From Mycobacterium sp. SM1 (GTDB lineage Bacteria > Actinomycetota > Actinomycetes > Mycobacteriales > Mycobacteriaceae), in NCBI RefSeq assembly GCF_018361265.1, contig NZ_JAFLNH010000003.1, positions 198,501 through 262,500 of the forward strand: 64,000 bases of DNA, given 5' to 3'. How positions within the stretch are numbered: position 1 is the first letter of the stretch; every line of letters starts with the position of its first letter. The notes beneath the pieces are model-generated. The model saw only the letters and a program-made list of their open reading frames with translations, was not told the DNA's origin and ran no database searches. This document shows positions 1 to 10,527 of this stretch, piece by piece. The translations under genes were made by a program, and so were the position numbers.

Positions 1-602
1 ACGCCGCCGACATCGACCTGGACGACACCTTGACTCCCGATATCCGGGAGAAGGTGCTCAACACCGTCCTGAACGATCTGGCCCATGACACCCTGGACAC
101 CTCCTCGGTGCGGTTGCTGGTCAACCCGACCGGCAAGTTCGTCGTCGGGGGGCCGATGGGTGACGCCGGGCTGACCGGCCGCAAGATCATTGTCGACACC
201 TACGGCGGGTGGGCCCGCCACGGCGGCGGCGCCTTTTCCGGAAAGGATCCGTCCAAGGTGGACCGCTCTGCGGCGTACGCCACGCGCTGGGTGGCCAAGA
301 ACGTCGTGGCCGCCGGGCTGGCGCAGCGAGTGGAAGTTCAGGTGGCCTACGCCATCGGCAAAGCCGCCCCGGTCGGGCTGTTCGTGGAGACGTTCGGCAC
401 CGAGACCGTCGACCCGGTCAAGATCGAGCGGGCCATCGGCGAGGTGTTCGATCTGCGGCCGGGGGCGATCATCCGCGACCTGGACCTGCTGCGCCCGATC
501 TACGCGCAGACCGCCGCCTACGGACATTTCGGCCGCGACGACCTCGACCTGCCGTGGGAGCGGCTCAACAAGGTCGATGACCTCAAAAGCGCGGTCACCT
601 AA
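1..602 (+). CDS. metK: S-adenosylmethionine synthase, 3' part
   Basis: Makes S-adenosylmethionine from methionine and ATP in the cytosol. Only the last 200 or so codons are present. The reading frame is open from base 3 and the start lies upstream of the window. The visible part carries the conserved C-terminal MetK signatures: a [13 protein letters not shown] stretch followed by [18 protein letters not shown], which hold phosphate- and metal-binding residues in this family, then the RSAAY helix. Family proteins are about 400 residues, so about half is here. The end at TAA 600-602 fits the expected C-terminus, with no sign of truncation at that end. Confidence 0.97.
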   Translation, partial: AADIDLDDTLTPDIREKVLNTVLNDLAHDTLDTSSVRLLVNPTGKFVVGGPMGDAGLTGRKIIVDTYGGWARHGGGAFSGKDPSKVDRSAAYATRWVAKNVVAAGLAQRVEVQVAYAIGKAAPVGLFVETFGTETVDPVKIERAIGEVFDLRPGAIIRDLDLLRPIYAQTAAYGHFGRDDLDLPWERLNKVDDLKSAVT

Positions 603-644
603 CGACCCGGTGGTCGCCGGGGCCGAAACACCGATGCGGGACCG

Positions 645-1625
645 TCACACACCCGTCGCATCGCCGGGCTGCACGTGCAGCGCGGCGCGCAGCGCCGCCA
701 GTCCGCGGTCCAGGGCCGCGGTGGCGGCCGGCACCACACCGGCGTAGCCGAGGTAGCCGTGCACCAACGACTCGGCGTGGTGCACCTCGACGGGCACACC
801 GGCGGCGGCCAGCCGCTCGCCGTAGCGGATCCCGTCGTCGCGCAGCGGGTCGTGACCGGCGACGCCGATGTAGGCGGGCGGCAGGCCGGCCAGGTTCTGC
901 GCTCGGCCCGGCGCTAGTCCGACCGGCGGATCGGACAAATCGACGTTCCCTGCGTACCACCGGGAAAACGCGGCGATGGCGTCACGGTCGAGGATGGGCG
1001 CGCCGGCGTTCTCGGTGAACGACGGCAGCGATGCATCCCACAGCGTGGCCGGATACCACAGCAGCTGGAAGGCGATCGGCGGGCCGCCGCTGTCACGGGC
1101 GCGCTGCGCGATCACCGCGGCGATGGTGCCGCCCGCCGAGTCCCCGGCCACGCCCATGCGGGCCGGGTCGGCTCCGATGCCGCGACCGTGACGTGCGACC
1201 CATTGCGTAGCGGCCCAGGCATCCTCGATCGCGGCAGGGTAGGGATGCTCGGGCGCCAGCCGGTAGTCGACGGAAACCACGATCGCCCGGGCGCCGACGG
1301 CATGCTGGCGCGCGATGCCGTCGTGGGTGTCCAAGTCGCCCACGCCGAAGCCGCCGCCGTGGAAATACAGCGCGACGGGTGATACGGATCCCGTTTCCGG
1401 CCAATAGATCCGGATCGCGAGCTCGCCGGCCGGACCGTCGAGGACGCGGTTCTCGACGCGCAGCTCGGGATGCACGGGGCGACGGGGCAGGGTGCGCAGC
1501 CGCCGCCGCGCGGCTTCGACCCCCTCGTCGGCCGCTAACCGGAACGGAACCGCGTCCAGTACCTTCAGCAGAATGGGGTCGACGCCTGGTTTCTCCTCGC
1601 TGTCCGGCATGGGACCGTCCCGCAT
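645..1625 (-). CDS. nlhH: alpha/beta-hydrolase esterase, NlhH/LipH type (HSL family)
   Basis: Predicted carboxylesterase of the hormone-sensitive-lipase family, acting on short-chain esters. The protein is 326 residues. The oxyanion-hole motif HGGG sits in YFHGGGFGVGD, and the nucleophile serine lies in GDSAGG. A late DPLRDDG stretch and an HGY histidine complete the triad pattern. M. tuberculosis LipH (Rv1399c), which lies between metK and priA there, is of similar size, so position and family agree. The start at 1625 has an in-frame alternative ATG at 1610 (MPDSEE). Neither has a decisive ribosome site, so the first five residues are uncertain. Confidence 0.9.
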   Translation of the reverse strand: MRDGPMPDSEEKPGVDPILLKVLDAVPFRLAADEGVEAARRRLRTLPRRPVHPELRVENRVLDGPAGELAIRIYWPETGSVSPVALYFHGGGFGVGDLDTHDGIARQHAVGARAIVVSVDYRLAPEHPYPAAIEDAWAATQWVARHGRGIGADPARMGVAGDSAGGTIAAVIAQRARDSGGPPIAFQLLWYPATLWDASLPSFTENAGAPILDRDAIAAFSRWYAGNVDLSDPPVGLAPGRAQNLAGLPPAYIGVAGHDPLRDDGIRYGERLAAAGVPVEVHHAESLVHGYLGYAGVVPAATAALDRGLAALRAALHVQPGDATGV

Positions 1626-1826
1626 GGGGACACCCTACGCACCGCGCCGGGCGGCACCTCGAGCGCGGTACGGGGCCGGCGGTGGCCCCGGTGTGCATGG
1701 CGGCCGGTGATCGGCTGCCAGCGATCCCATGGTTGCGGCCGCCGTTGGTGCCCGGGGTGAGCATGCCGGGCCGGCGCGGCGGCGCGACCCGGGCGGGCGA
1801 GCGGCGACGCGGACCGGCGGCCCGTC

Positions 1827-3815
1827 GTGACCCGGCGCCCGGCCGAGCACGAGCCGATCGCGCGGGTGCTGCCCACGCTGTCGGTACCACACCTGGATCG
1901 CGAGTTCGACTATCTGGTCGCCGCGGAGCAGTCCGACGACGCGCAGCCCGGGGTGCGGGTGCGGATCGGCTTCCATGGCCGACTGGTCGACGGGTTCGTT
2001 CTAGAGCGCCGTACCGACACCGATCACCCCGGCAAGCTGGGCTGGCTTGACCGGGTGGTCTCCGCCGAGGCGGTGCTCACCCCCGACGTCCGCCGTCTTG
2101 TCGACGCGGTCGCGGCCCGATACGCCGGAACCCGGGCTGACGTGCTGCGGCTGGCGGTACCGCCACGGCACGCCCGGGTCGAACGAGAACCCGTATCCCC
2201 CCCGAGGCTGCCTGCCGTCGCGCCGATCGACCCGGCTGGCTGGGAGGTATACGGCCGGGGCGCACAGTTTCTGGCCGCTTTGGCCGAGTCACGGGCCGCC
2301 CGCGCCGTCTGGCAGGCACTACCCGGCGAGCCGTGGCCCGAGCGCTTGGCCGAGGCCGCCGCGCAAACCATCCGCGCCGGACGCGCGGTGTTGGCGGTCG
2401 TGCCCGATCAGCGGGATGTTGATGCGCTGTGGCGGACCGCTACGGCGTGGATCGACGAGTCCAGCGTGGTGGCGCTGTCGGCCGGTCTGGGTCCCGCCGC
2501 CCGTTATCGCCGCTGGCTGGCGGTCCTGAGGGGAAACGCGCGACTGGTGATCGGCACCCGCAGCGCGGTGTTCGCGCCGGTGCGCGACCTGGGTCTGGTC
2601 ATCGTCTGGGATGACGGCGACGACACCCTGGCCGAGCCGCGGGCACCGTACCCGCACGCCCGCGAGGTGGCGATGCTGCGCGCCCATCAGGTGCGCTGCG
2701 CCGCCCTGATCGGTGGCTACGCCCGCACCGCCGAAGCACACGCCCTGGTGCGTGCCGGGTGGGCGCACGACGTGGTCGCGCCGCGGCCCGTGGTGCGTGC
2801 CCGCAGCCCGCGGATCGTCGCCCTCGATGAGACCGCCGACGAGCGCGACCCGGCGGCGCGGTCCGCCAGGCTGCCCTCCGTTGCACTGCGGGCCGCGCGC
2901 GCTGCGCTGGCGGTCGGGGCCCCGGTGCTGGTGCAGGTGCCCCGGCGCGGGTACGTGCCCGCGCTGGCGTGCGGTCGCTGTCGCGCCATCGCCCGCTGCC
3001 GGCACTGCACCGGCCCGCTGTCGCTGCCCGGCGCCGGCGGTGCGGGCGCGGTCTGTCGTTGGTGCGGCCGGCTCGATTCCGCGCTGCGCTGCCCCCGCTG
3101 CGGCTCGGATACGGTCCGCGCGGTGGCGGTCGGCGCCCGGCGCACCGCAGAAGAACTCGGCCGGGGCTTTCCGGGAACCACGGTGATCACCTCCTCCGGG
3201 GACACCGTCGTGCCCGAGATCCCAGCCGGACCGGCCCTCGTGGTCGCCACCCCGGGGGCCGAACCCCGCGCCAGCGGGGGGTACGGGGCAGCGCTGCTGC
3301 TAGACACCTGGGCGCTGCTGGGCCGCCAGGACCTGCGCGCGGCGGAGGACGCGCTGCGGCGCTGGATGAACGCCGCCGCGCTGGCGCGGGCCCGCGCTGA
3401 CGGTGGGACGGTGATCGTGGTGGCCGAATCGTCCCTCCCAACCGTGCAATCGCTCATCCGGTGGGACCCGATCGGTCACGCCGATGCCGAGCTAACCGCC
3501 CGCACCGAAGTCGGACTGCCACCGAGTGTGCGCATCGCCGCCGTGGACGGCACCGCCGAAGCGGTGAGCGCACTGCTGCAGGAAGCCCAACTGCCCGAGG
3601 GCACAGAGCTGCTGGGGCCGGTGGAGCTACCGCCGGGCGCCCGCCGCCCGCCGGGGACCCCCGCCGATGCGCCGGTGAGCCGGATGCTGATTCGTGTCCG
3701 TCGTGAACAGGGCCCGGCGCTGGCGGCCAGCCTGCGGCGCGCCGTCGGCGTGCTCAGCGCCCGGCAAACTCACCAGCCGGTTCGGGTGCAGATCGACCCG
3801 CTGCATATCGGGTGA
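1827..3815 (+). CDS. priA: primosomal protein N' (PriA), actinobacterial helicase-like form
   Basis: Replication-restart protein that recognises stalled forks and helps reload the replisome. The 662-residue product begins at GTG 1827 with the N-terminal DNA-binding fold (VLPTLSVPHLDREFDYLV). It carries the paired zinc-binding cysteines near residues 377-435 (CGRCRAIARCRHC, CRWCG, CPRCG). A normal Walker A GKT is not visible, which is typical of actinobacterial PriA and suggests helicase activity is lost. The C-terminal domain ends in RVQIDPLHIG. It lies 78 bp upstream of fmt, in the same order as M. tuberculosis Rv1402. Confidence 0.92.
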   Translation: MTRRPAEHEPIARVLPTLSVPHLDREFDYLVAAEQSDDAQPGVRVRIGFHGRLVDGFVLERRTDTDHPGKLGWLDRVVSAEAVLTPDVRRLVDAVAARYAGTRADVLRLAVPPRHARVEREPVSPPRLPAVAPIDPAGWEVYGRGAQFLAALAESRAARAVWQALPGEPWPERLAEAAAQTIRAGRAVLAVVPDQRDVDALWRTATAWIDESSVVALSAGLGPAARYRRWLAVLRGNARLVIGTRSAVFAPVRDLGLVIVWDDGDDTLAEPRAPYPHAREVAMLRAHQVRCAALIGGYARTAEAHALVRAGWAHDVVAPRPVVRARSPRIVALDETADERDPAARSARLPSVALRAARAALAVGAPVLVQVPRRGYVPALACGRCRAIARCRHCTGPLSLPGAGGAGAVCRWCGRLDSALRCPRCGSDTVRAVAVGARRTAEELGRGFPGTTVITSSGDTVVPEIPAGPALVVATPGAEPRASGGYGAALLLDTWALLGRQDLRAAEDALRRWMNAAALARARADGGTVIVVAESSLPTVQSLIRWDPIGHADAELTARTEVGLPPSVRIAAVDGTAEAVSALLQEAQLPEGTELLGPVELPPGARRPPGTPADAPVSRMLIRVRREQGPALAASLRRAVGVLSARQTHQPVRVQIDPLHIG

Positions 3816-3893
3816 GCACCCGCCGCACCGGTGGGTGCTCACGCCACCTTTCGACCCAGGAAAGCCGCGAGCACGCCTTCCTAGACTGGGCCC

Positions 3894-4826
3894 GTGCGCC
3901 TTGTCTTCGCCGGCACCCCCGAGACCGCGCTGCCCGCGCTGCGGCGCCTCATCGACTCGCCCCGCCACGACGTGATCGCGGTGCTGACCCGCCCGGACGC
4001 GGTATCGGGCCGCAGAGGCAAGCCGCAGCCGTCGCCGGTGGCCCGGCTGGCTCTCGAGCGCGGCATTCCGCTGCTGCGGCCCCGACGGCCCAACGCCGCG
4101 GAGTTCGTCGCCACGCTCTCGGAGCTGGCACCCGAGTGCTGCGCCGTGGTGGCCTACGGCGCGCTGCTGGGTGACCAGTTGCTCGCGATCCCCCCGCACG
4201 GGTGGATCAACCTGCACTTCTCGCTGCTGCCCGCCTGGCGCGGCGCGGCCCCGGTGCAGGCGGCCATCGCCGCGGGGGACACGGTCACCGGGGCCACGAC
4301 GTTTAAGATCGAATCCGGCCTGGACTGCGGACCGGTGTACGGGGTCGTCACCGAAACGATCCGCCCGACGGACACCGCGGGCGATCTGCTTGCCCGGCTG
4401 GCGGTCTCGGGGGCCGAGCTGTTGGTATCCACGTTGGACGGCATCGCCGAGGGCAGGTTGTCCCCGCGGCCCCAGCCGGCCGAAGGGGTCAGCATGGCGC
4501 CGAAGATCACCGTCGAGCAGGCCCGGGTGCGCTGGGAGCTGCCGGCCCAGGCCGTCGAGCGGCGCATCCGCGCGGTGACACCCCACCCGGGCGCCTGGAC
4601 ACTGATCGGCGAGCTGAGAGTTAAACTCGGACCGGTGCGCGTCAATGGTTCTGCACCAAAACCGCTGCAGCCCGGCGAGATTCACGTCGATCGTCACAAC
4701 GTGTGGATCGGCACCGGCTCGGATCCGGTGCGGTTGGGCCAAATCCAGCCTCCCGGAAAGAAATTCATGAATGCTGTCGACTGGGCCCGCGGCGCCCGGC
4801 TCGAGCCGGGCGCGCGGGCGTCATGA
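3894..4826 (+). CDS. fmt: methionyl-tRNA formyltransferase
   Basis: Transfers the formyl group of 10-formyl-THF to initiator Met-tRNA. The 310-residue protein starts at GTG 3894 ([12 protein letters not shown]). The active-site set is intact: Asn106 and His108 in INLHFSLLP, and Asp144 in [10 protein letters not shown], at the same numbers as in E. coli Fmt. The C-terminal OB-like tRNA-binding domain follows from about residue 205. Its stop overlaps the rsmB start (ATGA), so the two are probably translationally coupled. Confidence 0.96.
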   Translation: MRLVFAGTPETALPALRRLIDSPRHDVIAVLTRPDAVSGRRGKPQPSPVARLALERGIPLLRPRRPNAAEFVATLSELAPECCAVVAYGALLGDQLLAIPPHGWINLHFSLLPAWRGAAPVQAAIAAGDTVTGATTFKIESGLDCGPVYGVVTETIRPTDTAGDLLARLAVSGAELLVSTLDGIAEGRLSPRPQPAEGVSMAPKITVEQARVRWELPAQAVERRIRAVTPHPGAWTLIGELRVKLGPVRVNGSAPKPLQPGEIHVDRHNVWIGTGSDPVRLGQIQPPGKKFMNAVDWARGARLEPGARAS

Positions 4827-6241
4827 CGGCGCGGCGCGGCGGCGCCCCCTCGCAGTCCACGCAACACGGCGGACCCAACCGGCGCGGGCCGCGCCGCCGG
4901 CCGCTGGATCCGGCACGCCGCGCCGCATTCGACGTGCTGCGGGCGGTCACCGAGCGCGACGCCTACCCGAACCTGGCGCTGCCGGCGTTGCTGCGCGAAC
5001 GGGGTCTCACCGGTCGGGACGCCGCCTTCGCCACCGAGCTGACTTACGGCACCTGCCGCATCCGCGGCCTGCTCGACGCGATCATCGGCGCGGCCGCCGG
5101 CCGGGCGCCGGCGGCCATCGACCCGGTGCTGCTCGACCTGTTGCGGCTGGGCGCCTACCAGGTGCTGCGCACGAGGGTCAGCGCGCACGCCGCGGTGTCC
5201 ACCACAGTCGAGCAGGCCGGACTCGAATTCGACTCGGCCAGGGCTGGTTTCGTGAATGCTGTGCTGCGGGCCATCAGCTGCCGAGACGAGGCCTCCTGGG
5301 TGGCCGAGTTAGCTCCCGACGCGGCAAGCGATCCGATCGGGCACGCCGCCTTCGTGCACGCGCACCCGCGGTGGATCGCGCAGGCCTTCGCCGATGCGCT
5401 GGGGGCGGCGGCTGGAGAACTCGACGCGGTTCTGGCCAGCAACGACGAACGACCGCACGTGCACCTGGCTGCCCGCCCGGACGTGCTGACCGCTGCGGAG
5501 CTGGCTGCCGCGGTGCACGGCACGGTGGGCCGCTATTCGCCGTACGCGGTGTACCTGCGCACCGGTGATCCCGGGCAGCTGGCCCCGGTGCGCGACGGCC
5601 AGGCCCTGGTACAGGACGAGGGTAGCCAACTTGTCGCCCGGGCGCTGACGCTGGCACCCGTCGCCGACGACGCCGGACGGTGGCTGGATCTGTGCGCCGG
5701 GCCCGGCGGCAAGACCGCGCTGCTGGCCGCGCTGGGAGCGCGCCGCGGGGCGCGGGTCACCGCGGTGGAGCCCGCCGCCCGGCGCGCCGACATGGTGGTC
5801 GCGAACACCCGTGGGCTGCCGGTCGACGTGCTGCGCGCCGATGGGCGGCGCACCGGTCTGCCGCCCGGCTTCGACCGGGTGCTGGTCGATGCGCCCTGCA
5901 CCGGTTTGGGCGCGTTGCGGCGCCGGCCGGAGGCCCGATGGCGACGGCAGCCCACCGACGTCCCGGCGCTGGTCAAGCTGCAGCGCGAACTGCTGGCCGC
6001 CGCGGTTGCGCTGACCCGGCCCGGCGGCGTGGTGCTGTATGCGACCTGCTCGCCGCACCTGGCCGAAACCGTGGGCGTCGTCGCCGATGCGGTGCGTCGT
6101 CATCCGGTGTGCGCGCTGGATACCCGGCGCTTATTCGAGCCGGTCGATCAGCTGGGCGAAGGGCCCTATGCGCAACTGTGGCCGCACCGGCACGGTACCG
6201 ACGCGATGTTCGCGGCCGCGCTACGGCGATGCGACGCATGA
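4823..6241 (+). CDS. rsmB: 16S rRNA m5C967 methyltransferase (RsmB/Fmu)
   Basis: SAM-dependent cytosine-C5 methyltransferase of 16S rRNA, 472 residues from ATG 4823, which overlaps the fmt stop. The frame is open further upstream, but the ATGA overlap and family length favour this start. An N-terminal NusB-like RNA-binding domain (about residues 40-170) is followed by the Rossmann domain with [11 protein letters not shown]. Both catalytic cysteines are present: Cys359 in DAPCTGLG and Cys409 in ATCSPHL. The first 35 residues are basic and low-complexity, as is common in mycobacterial orthologues. Confidence 0.95.
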   Translation: MTARRGGAPSQSTQHGGPNRRGPRRRPLDPARRAAFDVLRAVTERDAYPNLALPALLRERGLTGRDAAFATELTYGTCRIRGLLDAIIGAAAGRAPAAIDPVLLDLLRLGAYQVLRTRVSAHAAVSTTVEQAGLEFDSARAGFVNAVLRAISCRDEASWVAELAPDAASDPIGHAAFVHAHPRWIAQAFADALGAAAGELDAVLASNDERPHVHLAARPDVLTAAELAAAVHGTVGRYSPYAVYLRTGDPGQLAPVRDGQALVQDEGSQLVARALTLAPVADDAGRWLDLCAGPGGKTALLAALGARRGARVTAVEPAARRADMVVANTRGLPVDVLRADGRRTGLPPGFDRVLVDAPCTGLGALRRRPEARWRRQPTDVPALVKLQRELLAAAVALTRPGGVVLYATCSPHLAETVGVVADAVRRHPVCALDTRRLFEPVDQLGEGPYAQLWPHRHGTDAMFAAALRRCDA

Positions 6242-6298
6242 GGGCCGAAAGCCCCCAGCGCTTCTGCGCCGGTGCGCAGCGCTGGTTAGGCTGACGGC

Positions 6299-6988
6299 AT
6301 GTCCGGTGACAACGGCCGGCCGCTGATCGCGCCATCGATCCTCTCGGCAGATTTCGCTTGCCTGGCCGACGCGGCCGCCGCGGTGGACGGCGCCGACTGG
6401 TTGCACGTGGACGTGATGGACGCCCATTTCGTGCCGAACCTGACAATCGGCCTGCCGGTAGTGGAAAGCCTTCGCGCGCACACCACTTTGCCGATGGACT
6501 GCCACCTGATGATCGACAATCCCGACCGCTGGGCGCATCGCTACGCGGAGGCCGGTGCCTACAACGTCACCTTCCACGCCGAGGCCACCGACGACCCGGT
6601 GGGAGTGGCCCGCGACATCCGGGCCGCCGGCGCCCGGGCCGGGCTGGGCATCAAGCCCCAGACACCGATCGAGCGGTATCTGGAGATCCTCCCCAACTTC
6701 GACACCCTGCTGATCATGTCGGTGGATCCCGGGTTCGGGGGCCAGACGTTCATCCCCGAAGTGCTCGAGAAGGTGCGCACCGCCCGGCGGGCCATCGATG
6801 CCTGCCGGCTGACCGTCCTGGTGGAGATCGACGGCGGCATCAACGAGAACACCGTGGCGCAGGCGGCCGAGGCGGGAGTCGACTGCTTCGTCGCCGGTAC
6901 GGCCGTCTACCACACCGACGACCCCGCGGGTGCGGTCGAAAAATTACGCCGGCTGGCCGCCGCCGCGTCAGCGCACCTAGACCCATGA
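6299..6988 (+). CDS. rpe: ribulose-phosphate 3-epimerase
   Basis: Interconverts ribulose-5-phosphate and xylulose-5-phosphate in the pentose phosphate pathway. The protein is 229 residues from ATG 6299. TIM-barrel signatures are clear: [11 protein letters not shown] at the N-terminus, [13 protein letters not shown] with a metal-ligand His and Asp, [18 protein letters not shown], and [10 protein letters not shown] near the phosphate site. The stop overlaps ribD (ATGA), placing a sugar-phosphate enzyme directly before the riboflavin genes, which use ribulose-5-phosphate. Confidence 0.97.
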   Translation: MSGDNGRPLIAPSILSADFACLADAAAAVDGADWLHVDVMDAHFVPNLTIGLPVVESLRAHTTLPMDCHLMIDNPDRWAHRYAEAGAYNVTFHAEATDDPVGVARDIRAAGARAGLGIKPQTPIERYLEILPNFDTLLIMSVDPGFGGQTFIPEVLEKVRTARRAIDACRLTVLVEIDGGINENTVAQAAEAGVDCFVAGTAVYHTDDPAGAVEKLRRLAAAASAHLDP

Positions 6989-8004
6989 AAAGCCCAGAGG
7001 CCCTAAGCCACGACGCCGCCATGCGACTGGCCGTGGAGCACGCCAACATGGTCAAGGGCAGCACCTATCCCAACCCCCCGGTCGGGGCGGTCATCTTGGA
7101 CCGTGACGGGCGGGTCGTCGGCGCTGGTGGCACCGAGCCGGCCGGTGGCGCACACGCCGAAGTGGTGGCGCTGCGTCGTGCCGGAGCGTTGGCCGCCGGC
7201 GGCACCGCGGTGGTCACCCTCGAGCCGTGCAACCACCACGGCAAGACGCCGCCGTGTGTGGACGCCCTGCTGGGTGCCGGTGTCGCGGCGGTGGTGTATG
7301 CCGTAGCCGATCCGAACCCGATCGCCGCCGGGGGCGCCGCCCGGCTGGCGGCGGCGGGCGTGCAGCTGGTTTCGGGGGTGCAGGCCGATCTGGTGGTGGC
7401 CGGGCCACTGCGGGAATGGCTGCACAAACAAAAGACCGGGCTGCCCCACGTGACCTGGAAGTATGCCACCAGCATCGATGGCCGCAGCGCCGCCGCGGAC
7501 GGCTCCAGCCAGTGGATCGCCAGCGAAGCCGCACGCGCGGATGTGCATCGCCGTCGCGCGGCCGCCGACGCCATCATCGTGGGCACCGGCACGGTGCTCG
7601 CCGATGACCCGGCACTGACGGCCCGCTTGCCCGACGGCACCCTCGCGGATCGCCAGCCGCTGCGCGTCGTGGTAGGTAAGCGTGACATACCCTCAGAAGC
7701 CCGGGTTCTCAACGATGACTCACGCACCATGGTGATCCGCACCCACGACCCGCACGAAGTGCTCAAGGCGTTGTCGGACCGCACCGATGTCCTGCTGGAG
7801 GGCGGCCCCACACTTGCCGGCGCGTTTCTGCGCGCCGGCGCGATCGACCGGATTCTGGCCTATGTGGCGCCAATTTTGCTGGGCGGGCCGGTCACCGCGG
7901 TCGATGACGTCGGGGTCCCCAACATCGCACGGGCACTGCGCTGGCAATTCGACGGCGTCGAGCGGGTCGGCCCGGACCTGGTGCTCAGCTTGGTGCCGCG
8001 GTAA
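6985..8004 (+). CDS. ribD: bifunctional riboflavin deaminase/reductase RibD (RibG)
   Basis: Carries out the deamination and side-chain reduction steps of riboflavin synthesis. From ATG 6985 the protein is 339 residues, the family length. The open frame runs upstream through rpe, but the ATGA overlap marks the start. The N-terminal deaminase has HAE at residues 57-59 and [11 protein letters not shown], the zinc ligands. The C-terminal reductase starts near residue 150 ([14 protein letters not shown]) and keeps the [10 protein letters not shown] and [12 protein letters not shown] motifs for NADPH binding. It is followed by a bidirectional terminator hairpin before the convergent P55 gene. Confidence 0.96.
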   Translation: MKSPEALSHDAAMRLAVEHANMVKGSTYPNPPVGAVILDRDGRVVGAGGTEPAGGAHAEVVALRRAGALAAGGTAVVTLEPCNHHGKTPPCVDALLGAGVAAVVYAVADPNPIAAGGAARLAAAGVQLVSGVQADLVVAGPLREWLHKQKTGLPHVTWKYATSIDGRSAAADGSSQWIASEAARADVHRRRAAADAIIVGTGTVLADDPALTARLPDGTLADRQPLRVVVGKRDIPSEARVLNDDSRTMVIRTHDPHEVLKALSDRTDVLLEGGPTLAGAFLRAGAIDRILAYVAPILLGGPVTAVDDVGVPNIARALRWQFDGVERVGPDLVLSLVPR

Positions 8005-8005
8005 A

Positions 8006-8027
8006 CAACTTTGGCGCAACTTTGGCG
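8006..8027. repeat. 11-bp tandem duplication after ribD
   Basis: CAACTTTGGCG occurs twice head to tail (8006-8016 and 8017-8027) straight after the ribD stop. It is probably replication-slippage debris. Confidence 0.6.
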
Positions 8028-8049
8028 CGAGCACACGCAAAGGCACCCA

Positions 8050-8074
8050 AAAATCGCGAGTTTGCGGCGATTTT
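8050..8074. terminator. bidirectional intrinsic-type hairpin between convergent ribD and P55
   Basis: AAAATCGC (8050-8057) pairs perfectly with GCGATTTT (8067-8074) across a 9-base loop. An A-run lies on one side and a T-run on the other, so it can act for both converging transcripts. Confidence 0.6.
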
Positions 8075-8084
8075 GCGGCTGCTC

Positions 8085-8137
8085 GCGGTAGGTGTCTGCG
8101 GTAGGTGTCTTGGGGCAGGTGTCCGCGGTAGGCGTTA
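8085..8137. repeat. degenerate 13-bp tandem repeats at the P55 stop codon
   Basis: GCGGTAGGTGTCT is repeated exactly at 8085-8097 and 8098-8110. Two diverged copies follow up to 8137, running across the P55 stop at 8135. Confidence 0.6.
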
Positions 8138-9673
8138 GGCCTTCGGCCCGACGGTCTGCGGCTCGGGGATCTCGGGTTCCTCGGCGCGGGCGCGGCGGCT
8201 GCTGACGAGCAGTCCCAGCAGCGCCCCGACGACGCAGACGATGGCGGTGACCGTAAAGATGCCGCCGTACATCTGCGCGAAGGCCTGCCGGTACAACCGA
8301 GCGTGGATGGCCAACCGGACCGCCAAACTGGCATTGTCCGGTATCGATGCCGTCAAACCGGCCACGATCTGGTTGAACCGATAAAATCCCCAGGCGCTCA
8401 GTGCGGCCAGCCCGATCAGCATGCCGGTCATCCGCGCCACCACCACCGCCGCCGAGGCGATGCCGTGCTCCGCCGAGGGGACCACCCGCAGCGCGGCCGA
8501 AGACAGCGGCCCGATGACCAGGCCCAGCCCCAGGCCGGCCACCACCAGATCGGTGTCCAGCGCCGGCAGGGTGAGCAGACCGAAAACATGGTGGCGATCG
8601 GCCAGCAGGTCGACCGGCCACTTGGAGATCAGCCAGTAGCCGTAGGCCGCGATGAGCAAGCCGGCGAATGTCATCGCGCGGTCGCCGACCCGGGTGGCGA
8701 TCCATCCGCCTAGCAGCGCTCCGATCGGCAGCGCGATGAGAAAGCGCAACAGCAAAATGGCCGCCTCGTCCTGGTCCATCCCCAGCACGCCCTGGCCGAA
8801 CAACTCCACGTCGACCAGCGTCACCATCAGCGCCGCGCCCGCGGTCACCGACGCGCCCAGCGCCGCCAGAAACGGCCGGAAGTGCACGCCGGCCGGATCG
8901 ATCAGCCGGGTGCGCGCGAAACGCTCCCAGAGCGCGAACACCACCGCCGCCGCGATCGCCGCCACCACCAGCGGCGGACCGTAGCTCGGCAGCGCCTGCT
9001 GACCATTGGGGGCGGGGTTGTACAGCCCGATCACCGCGAGGCCCAGGGTGATCGCCAGCAATACCCCACCGACCAGGTCGATCTTCGCCGGGTCGGCGCT
9101 GCGGTCCCGCGACGGCAGGCTGACTTGGATCAGCGCCATGGCGATCACGGCCAGCGGCACATTGATCCAGAACACGTACTGCCATTTGCTGAGCAGCCAG
9201 ACGATGAAGATCCCGTACAGCGGGCCCAGCACGCTGCCGAGCTCCTGCGCGGCGCCGATGCCGCCGAGCACGCCGGCGCGGGTGCGTTGCGACCACAGAT
9301 CGGCGCCCAGCGCCAGCGTGACCGGCAGCAACGCTCCCGCGGCCAGACCTTGGATCGTGCGCCCGACCACCAGCACGTGCAGATCGGTCGATAGCGCGGT
9401 GACCACCGAGCCCACGGCGAACGTGGCCAGGCTGGCTTGCAGCAGCAGCTTGCGGCCGAAGCGATCCGACGCCCGGCCCAGCAACGGCATGGCGGCGATG
9501 TAGCCCAGTAGGTACCAGGTGACGATCGGGGTGATCCGTTGCAGCTGGTTAATCGGTATGCCGACGGTGCTGATGATGTCGCGCATGATGGTGACCACGA
9601 CATAGGTGTCCAGGGCGCCGAGCAGCACGGCAAGACTGCCGGCGCTGATCGCAACCCTGCGGCTGGCGCGCAT
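8135..9673 (-). CDS. MFS efflux transporter, P55 type
   Basis: Multidrug-type major-facilitator pump of 512 residues (DHA2-like, about 14 membrane spans), orthologous by position and sequence to M. tuberculosis Rv1410c (P55). Motif A appears as [12 protein letters not shown] in the loop after span 2, and a [22 protein letters not shown] segment is typical of 14-span pumps. It lies 4 bp after lprG. In mycobacteria the two proteins work together in moving triacylglycerol and lipoglycan to the cell surface and in drug tolerance. The C-terminal tail (about 25 residues) is charged and ends in the repeat tract. Confidence 0.93.
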   Translation of the reverse strand: MRASRRVAISAGSLAVLLGALDTYVVVTIMRDIISTVGIPINQLQRITPIVTWYLLGYIAAMPLLGRASDRFGRKLLLQASLATFAVGSVVTALSTDLHVLVVGRTIQGLAAGALLPVTLALGADLWSQRTRAGVLGGIGAAQELGSVLGPLYGIFIVWLLSKWQYVFWINVPLAVIAMALIQVSLPSRDRSADPAKIDLVGGVLLAITLGLAVIGLYNPAPNGQQALPSYGPPLVVAAIAAAVVFALWERFARTRLIDPAGVHFRPFLAALGASVTAGAALMVTLVDVELFGQGVLGMDQDEAAILLLRFLIALPIGALLGGWIATRVGDRAMTFAGLLIAAYGYWLISKWPVDLLADRHHVFGLLTLPALDTDLVVAGLGLGLVIGPLSSAALRVVPSAEHGIASAAVVVARMTGMLIGLAALSAWGFYRFNQIVAGLTASIPDNASLAVRLAIHARLYRQAFAQMYGGIFTVTAIVCVVGALLGLLVSSRRARAEEPEIPEPQTVGPKA

Positions 9674-9677
9674 CGGC

Positions 9678-10400
9678 TTAGCTCACCGGTGGTTTCGTGA
9701 CCTGCACCGGCTCGCCCCAATTCGACAGGGTCATCTGGATGGAATTGCCGGGGCTTTGATCCATCGTGGCTTGCACCAGCTCATGGCTGCCGTTTTCCTG
9801 AATCCAGACGGTGGCCGGTAGCGGTTGTGTCGCGTTCAACTGCGGCGCGAGCGCATTCACTGCGTCTGCGGAGACCTTGCCGCTGATGCGAACGGTGTCC
9901 TGGCCGTTGAGGTTTGCCCGGCCCTGAGCCGTCGGGTCGATGAAGTGGACCAGCATGTTCGCCAGACCGGTGTTCGGATTCAGGATCGACGCCGGATCAT
10001 AGATGTCGGCGGCCGGCCCGAAATCGCTCCATTTGTTCGGGGTGAGCGCCGCATACAAGACGGTGTTGTATACCACGAACTGAGCGTCGACATCGTTGCC
10101 CGCCAAGGTGATCGTGGCATCGCCCTTCGCCGCGGTACTGGGAGTGGTGGTGAGATCGCCGGTCAGCGTCTTGACCGGCAGGCCCTTGACCTTGCCGGTC
10201 ACCGACAGCACCAGGTGCACGCTCGTGACGCCCTTGGTGGTCTGGCTGCATTCCTTGAGCAGCGTCGCCGCATCCGGCAGCGGCTTGGCGGCGTGTTTCG
10301 CGGGGCCGCAGCCGGCGAGCACGGCGGTGGTGATGCTCACGGCGGCAAGTACGGCGGGTATTCGGCCCGATATTCGGCATTTTCGGCGAGGCGTCTGCAT
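9678..10400 (-). CDS. lprG: lipoprotein LprG
   Basis: Surface lipoprotein of the LppX/LprAFG family that carries triacylated glycolipids through the periplasm and partners P55. The chosen start at 10400 (MQTPRRKCR) gives 240 residues. Further in-frame ATGs lie at 10409 and 10442, but they lengthen the signal peptide with non-hydrophobic sequence. A basic n-region is followed by the hydrophobic stretch [16 protein letters not shown], whose LAGC is the lipobox. Conserved [13 protein letters not shown] and [15 protein letters not shown] blocks match the family. It is the first gene of the lprG-p55 pair. Confidence 0.94.
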   Translation of the reverse strand: MQTPRRKCRISGRIPAVLAAVSITTAVLAGCGPAKHAAKPLPDAATLLKECSQTTKGVTSVHLVLSVTGKVKGLPVKTLTGDLTTTPSTAAKGDATITLAGNDVDAQFVVYNTVLYAALTPNKWSDFGPAADIYDPASILNPNTGLANMLVHFIDPTAQGRANLNGQDTVRISGKVSADAVNALAPQLNATQPLPATVWIQENGSHELVQATMDQSPGNSIQMTLSNWGEPVQVTKPPVS

Positions 10401-10527
10401 ATCGAGCATCGTAGAGGGTGCCGGCGGCCAGATCCCGGACAACGCGGCCCCGGCGGTCCGGCCGGTGGCGGGGGCCGTCCCCGCCGGTGCGATGGTTTCG
10501 GGCCGAAAGACTCATTACCCTGGTGCG

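Noticed and set aside
7860..9296. 478-codon minus-strand frame overlapping P55 and ribD
   Set aside because: It is a different frame of the P55 gene; the 8135-9673 frame has the membrane helices and MFS motifs.
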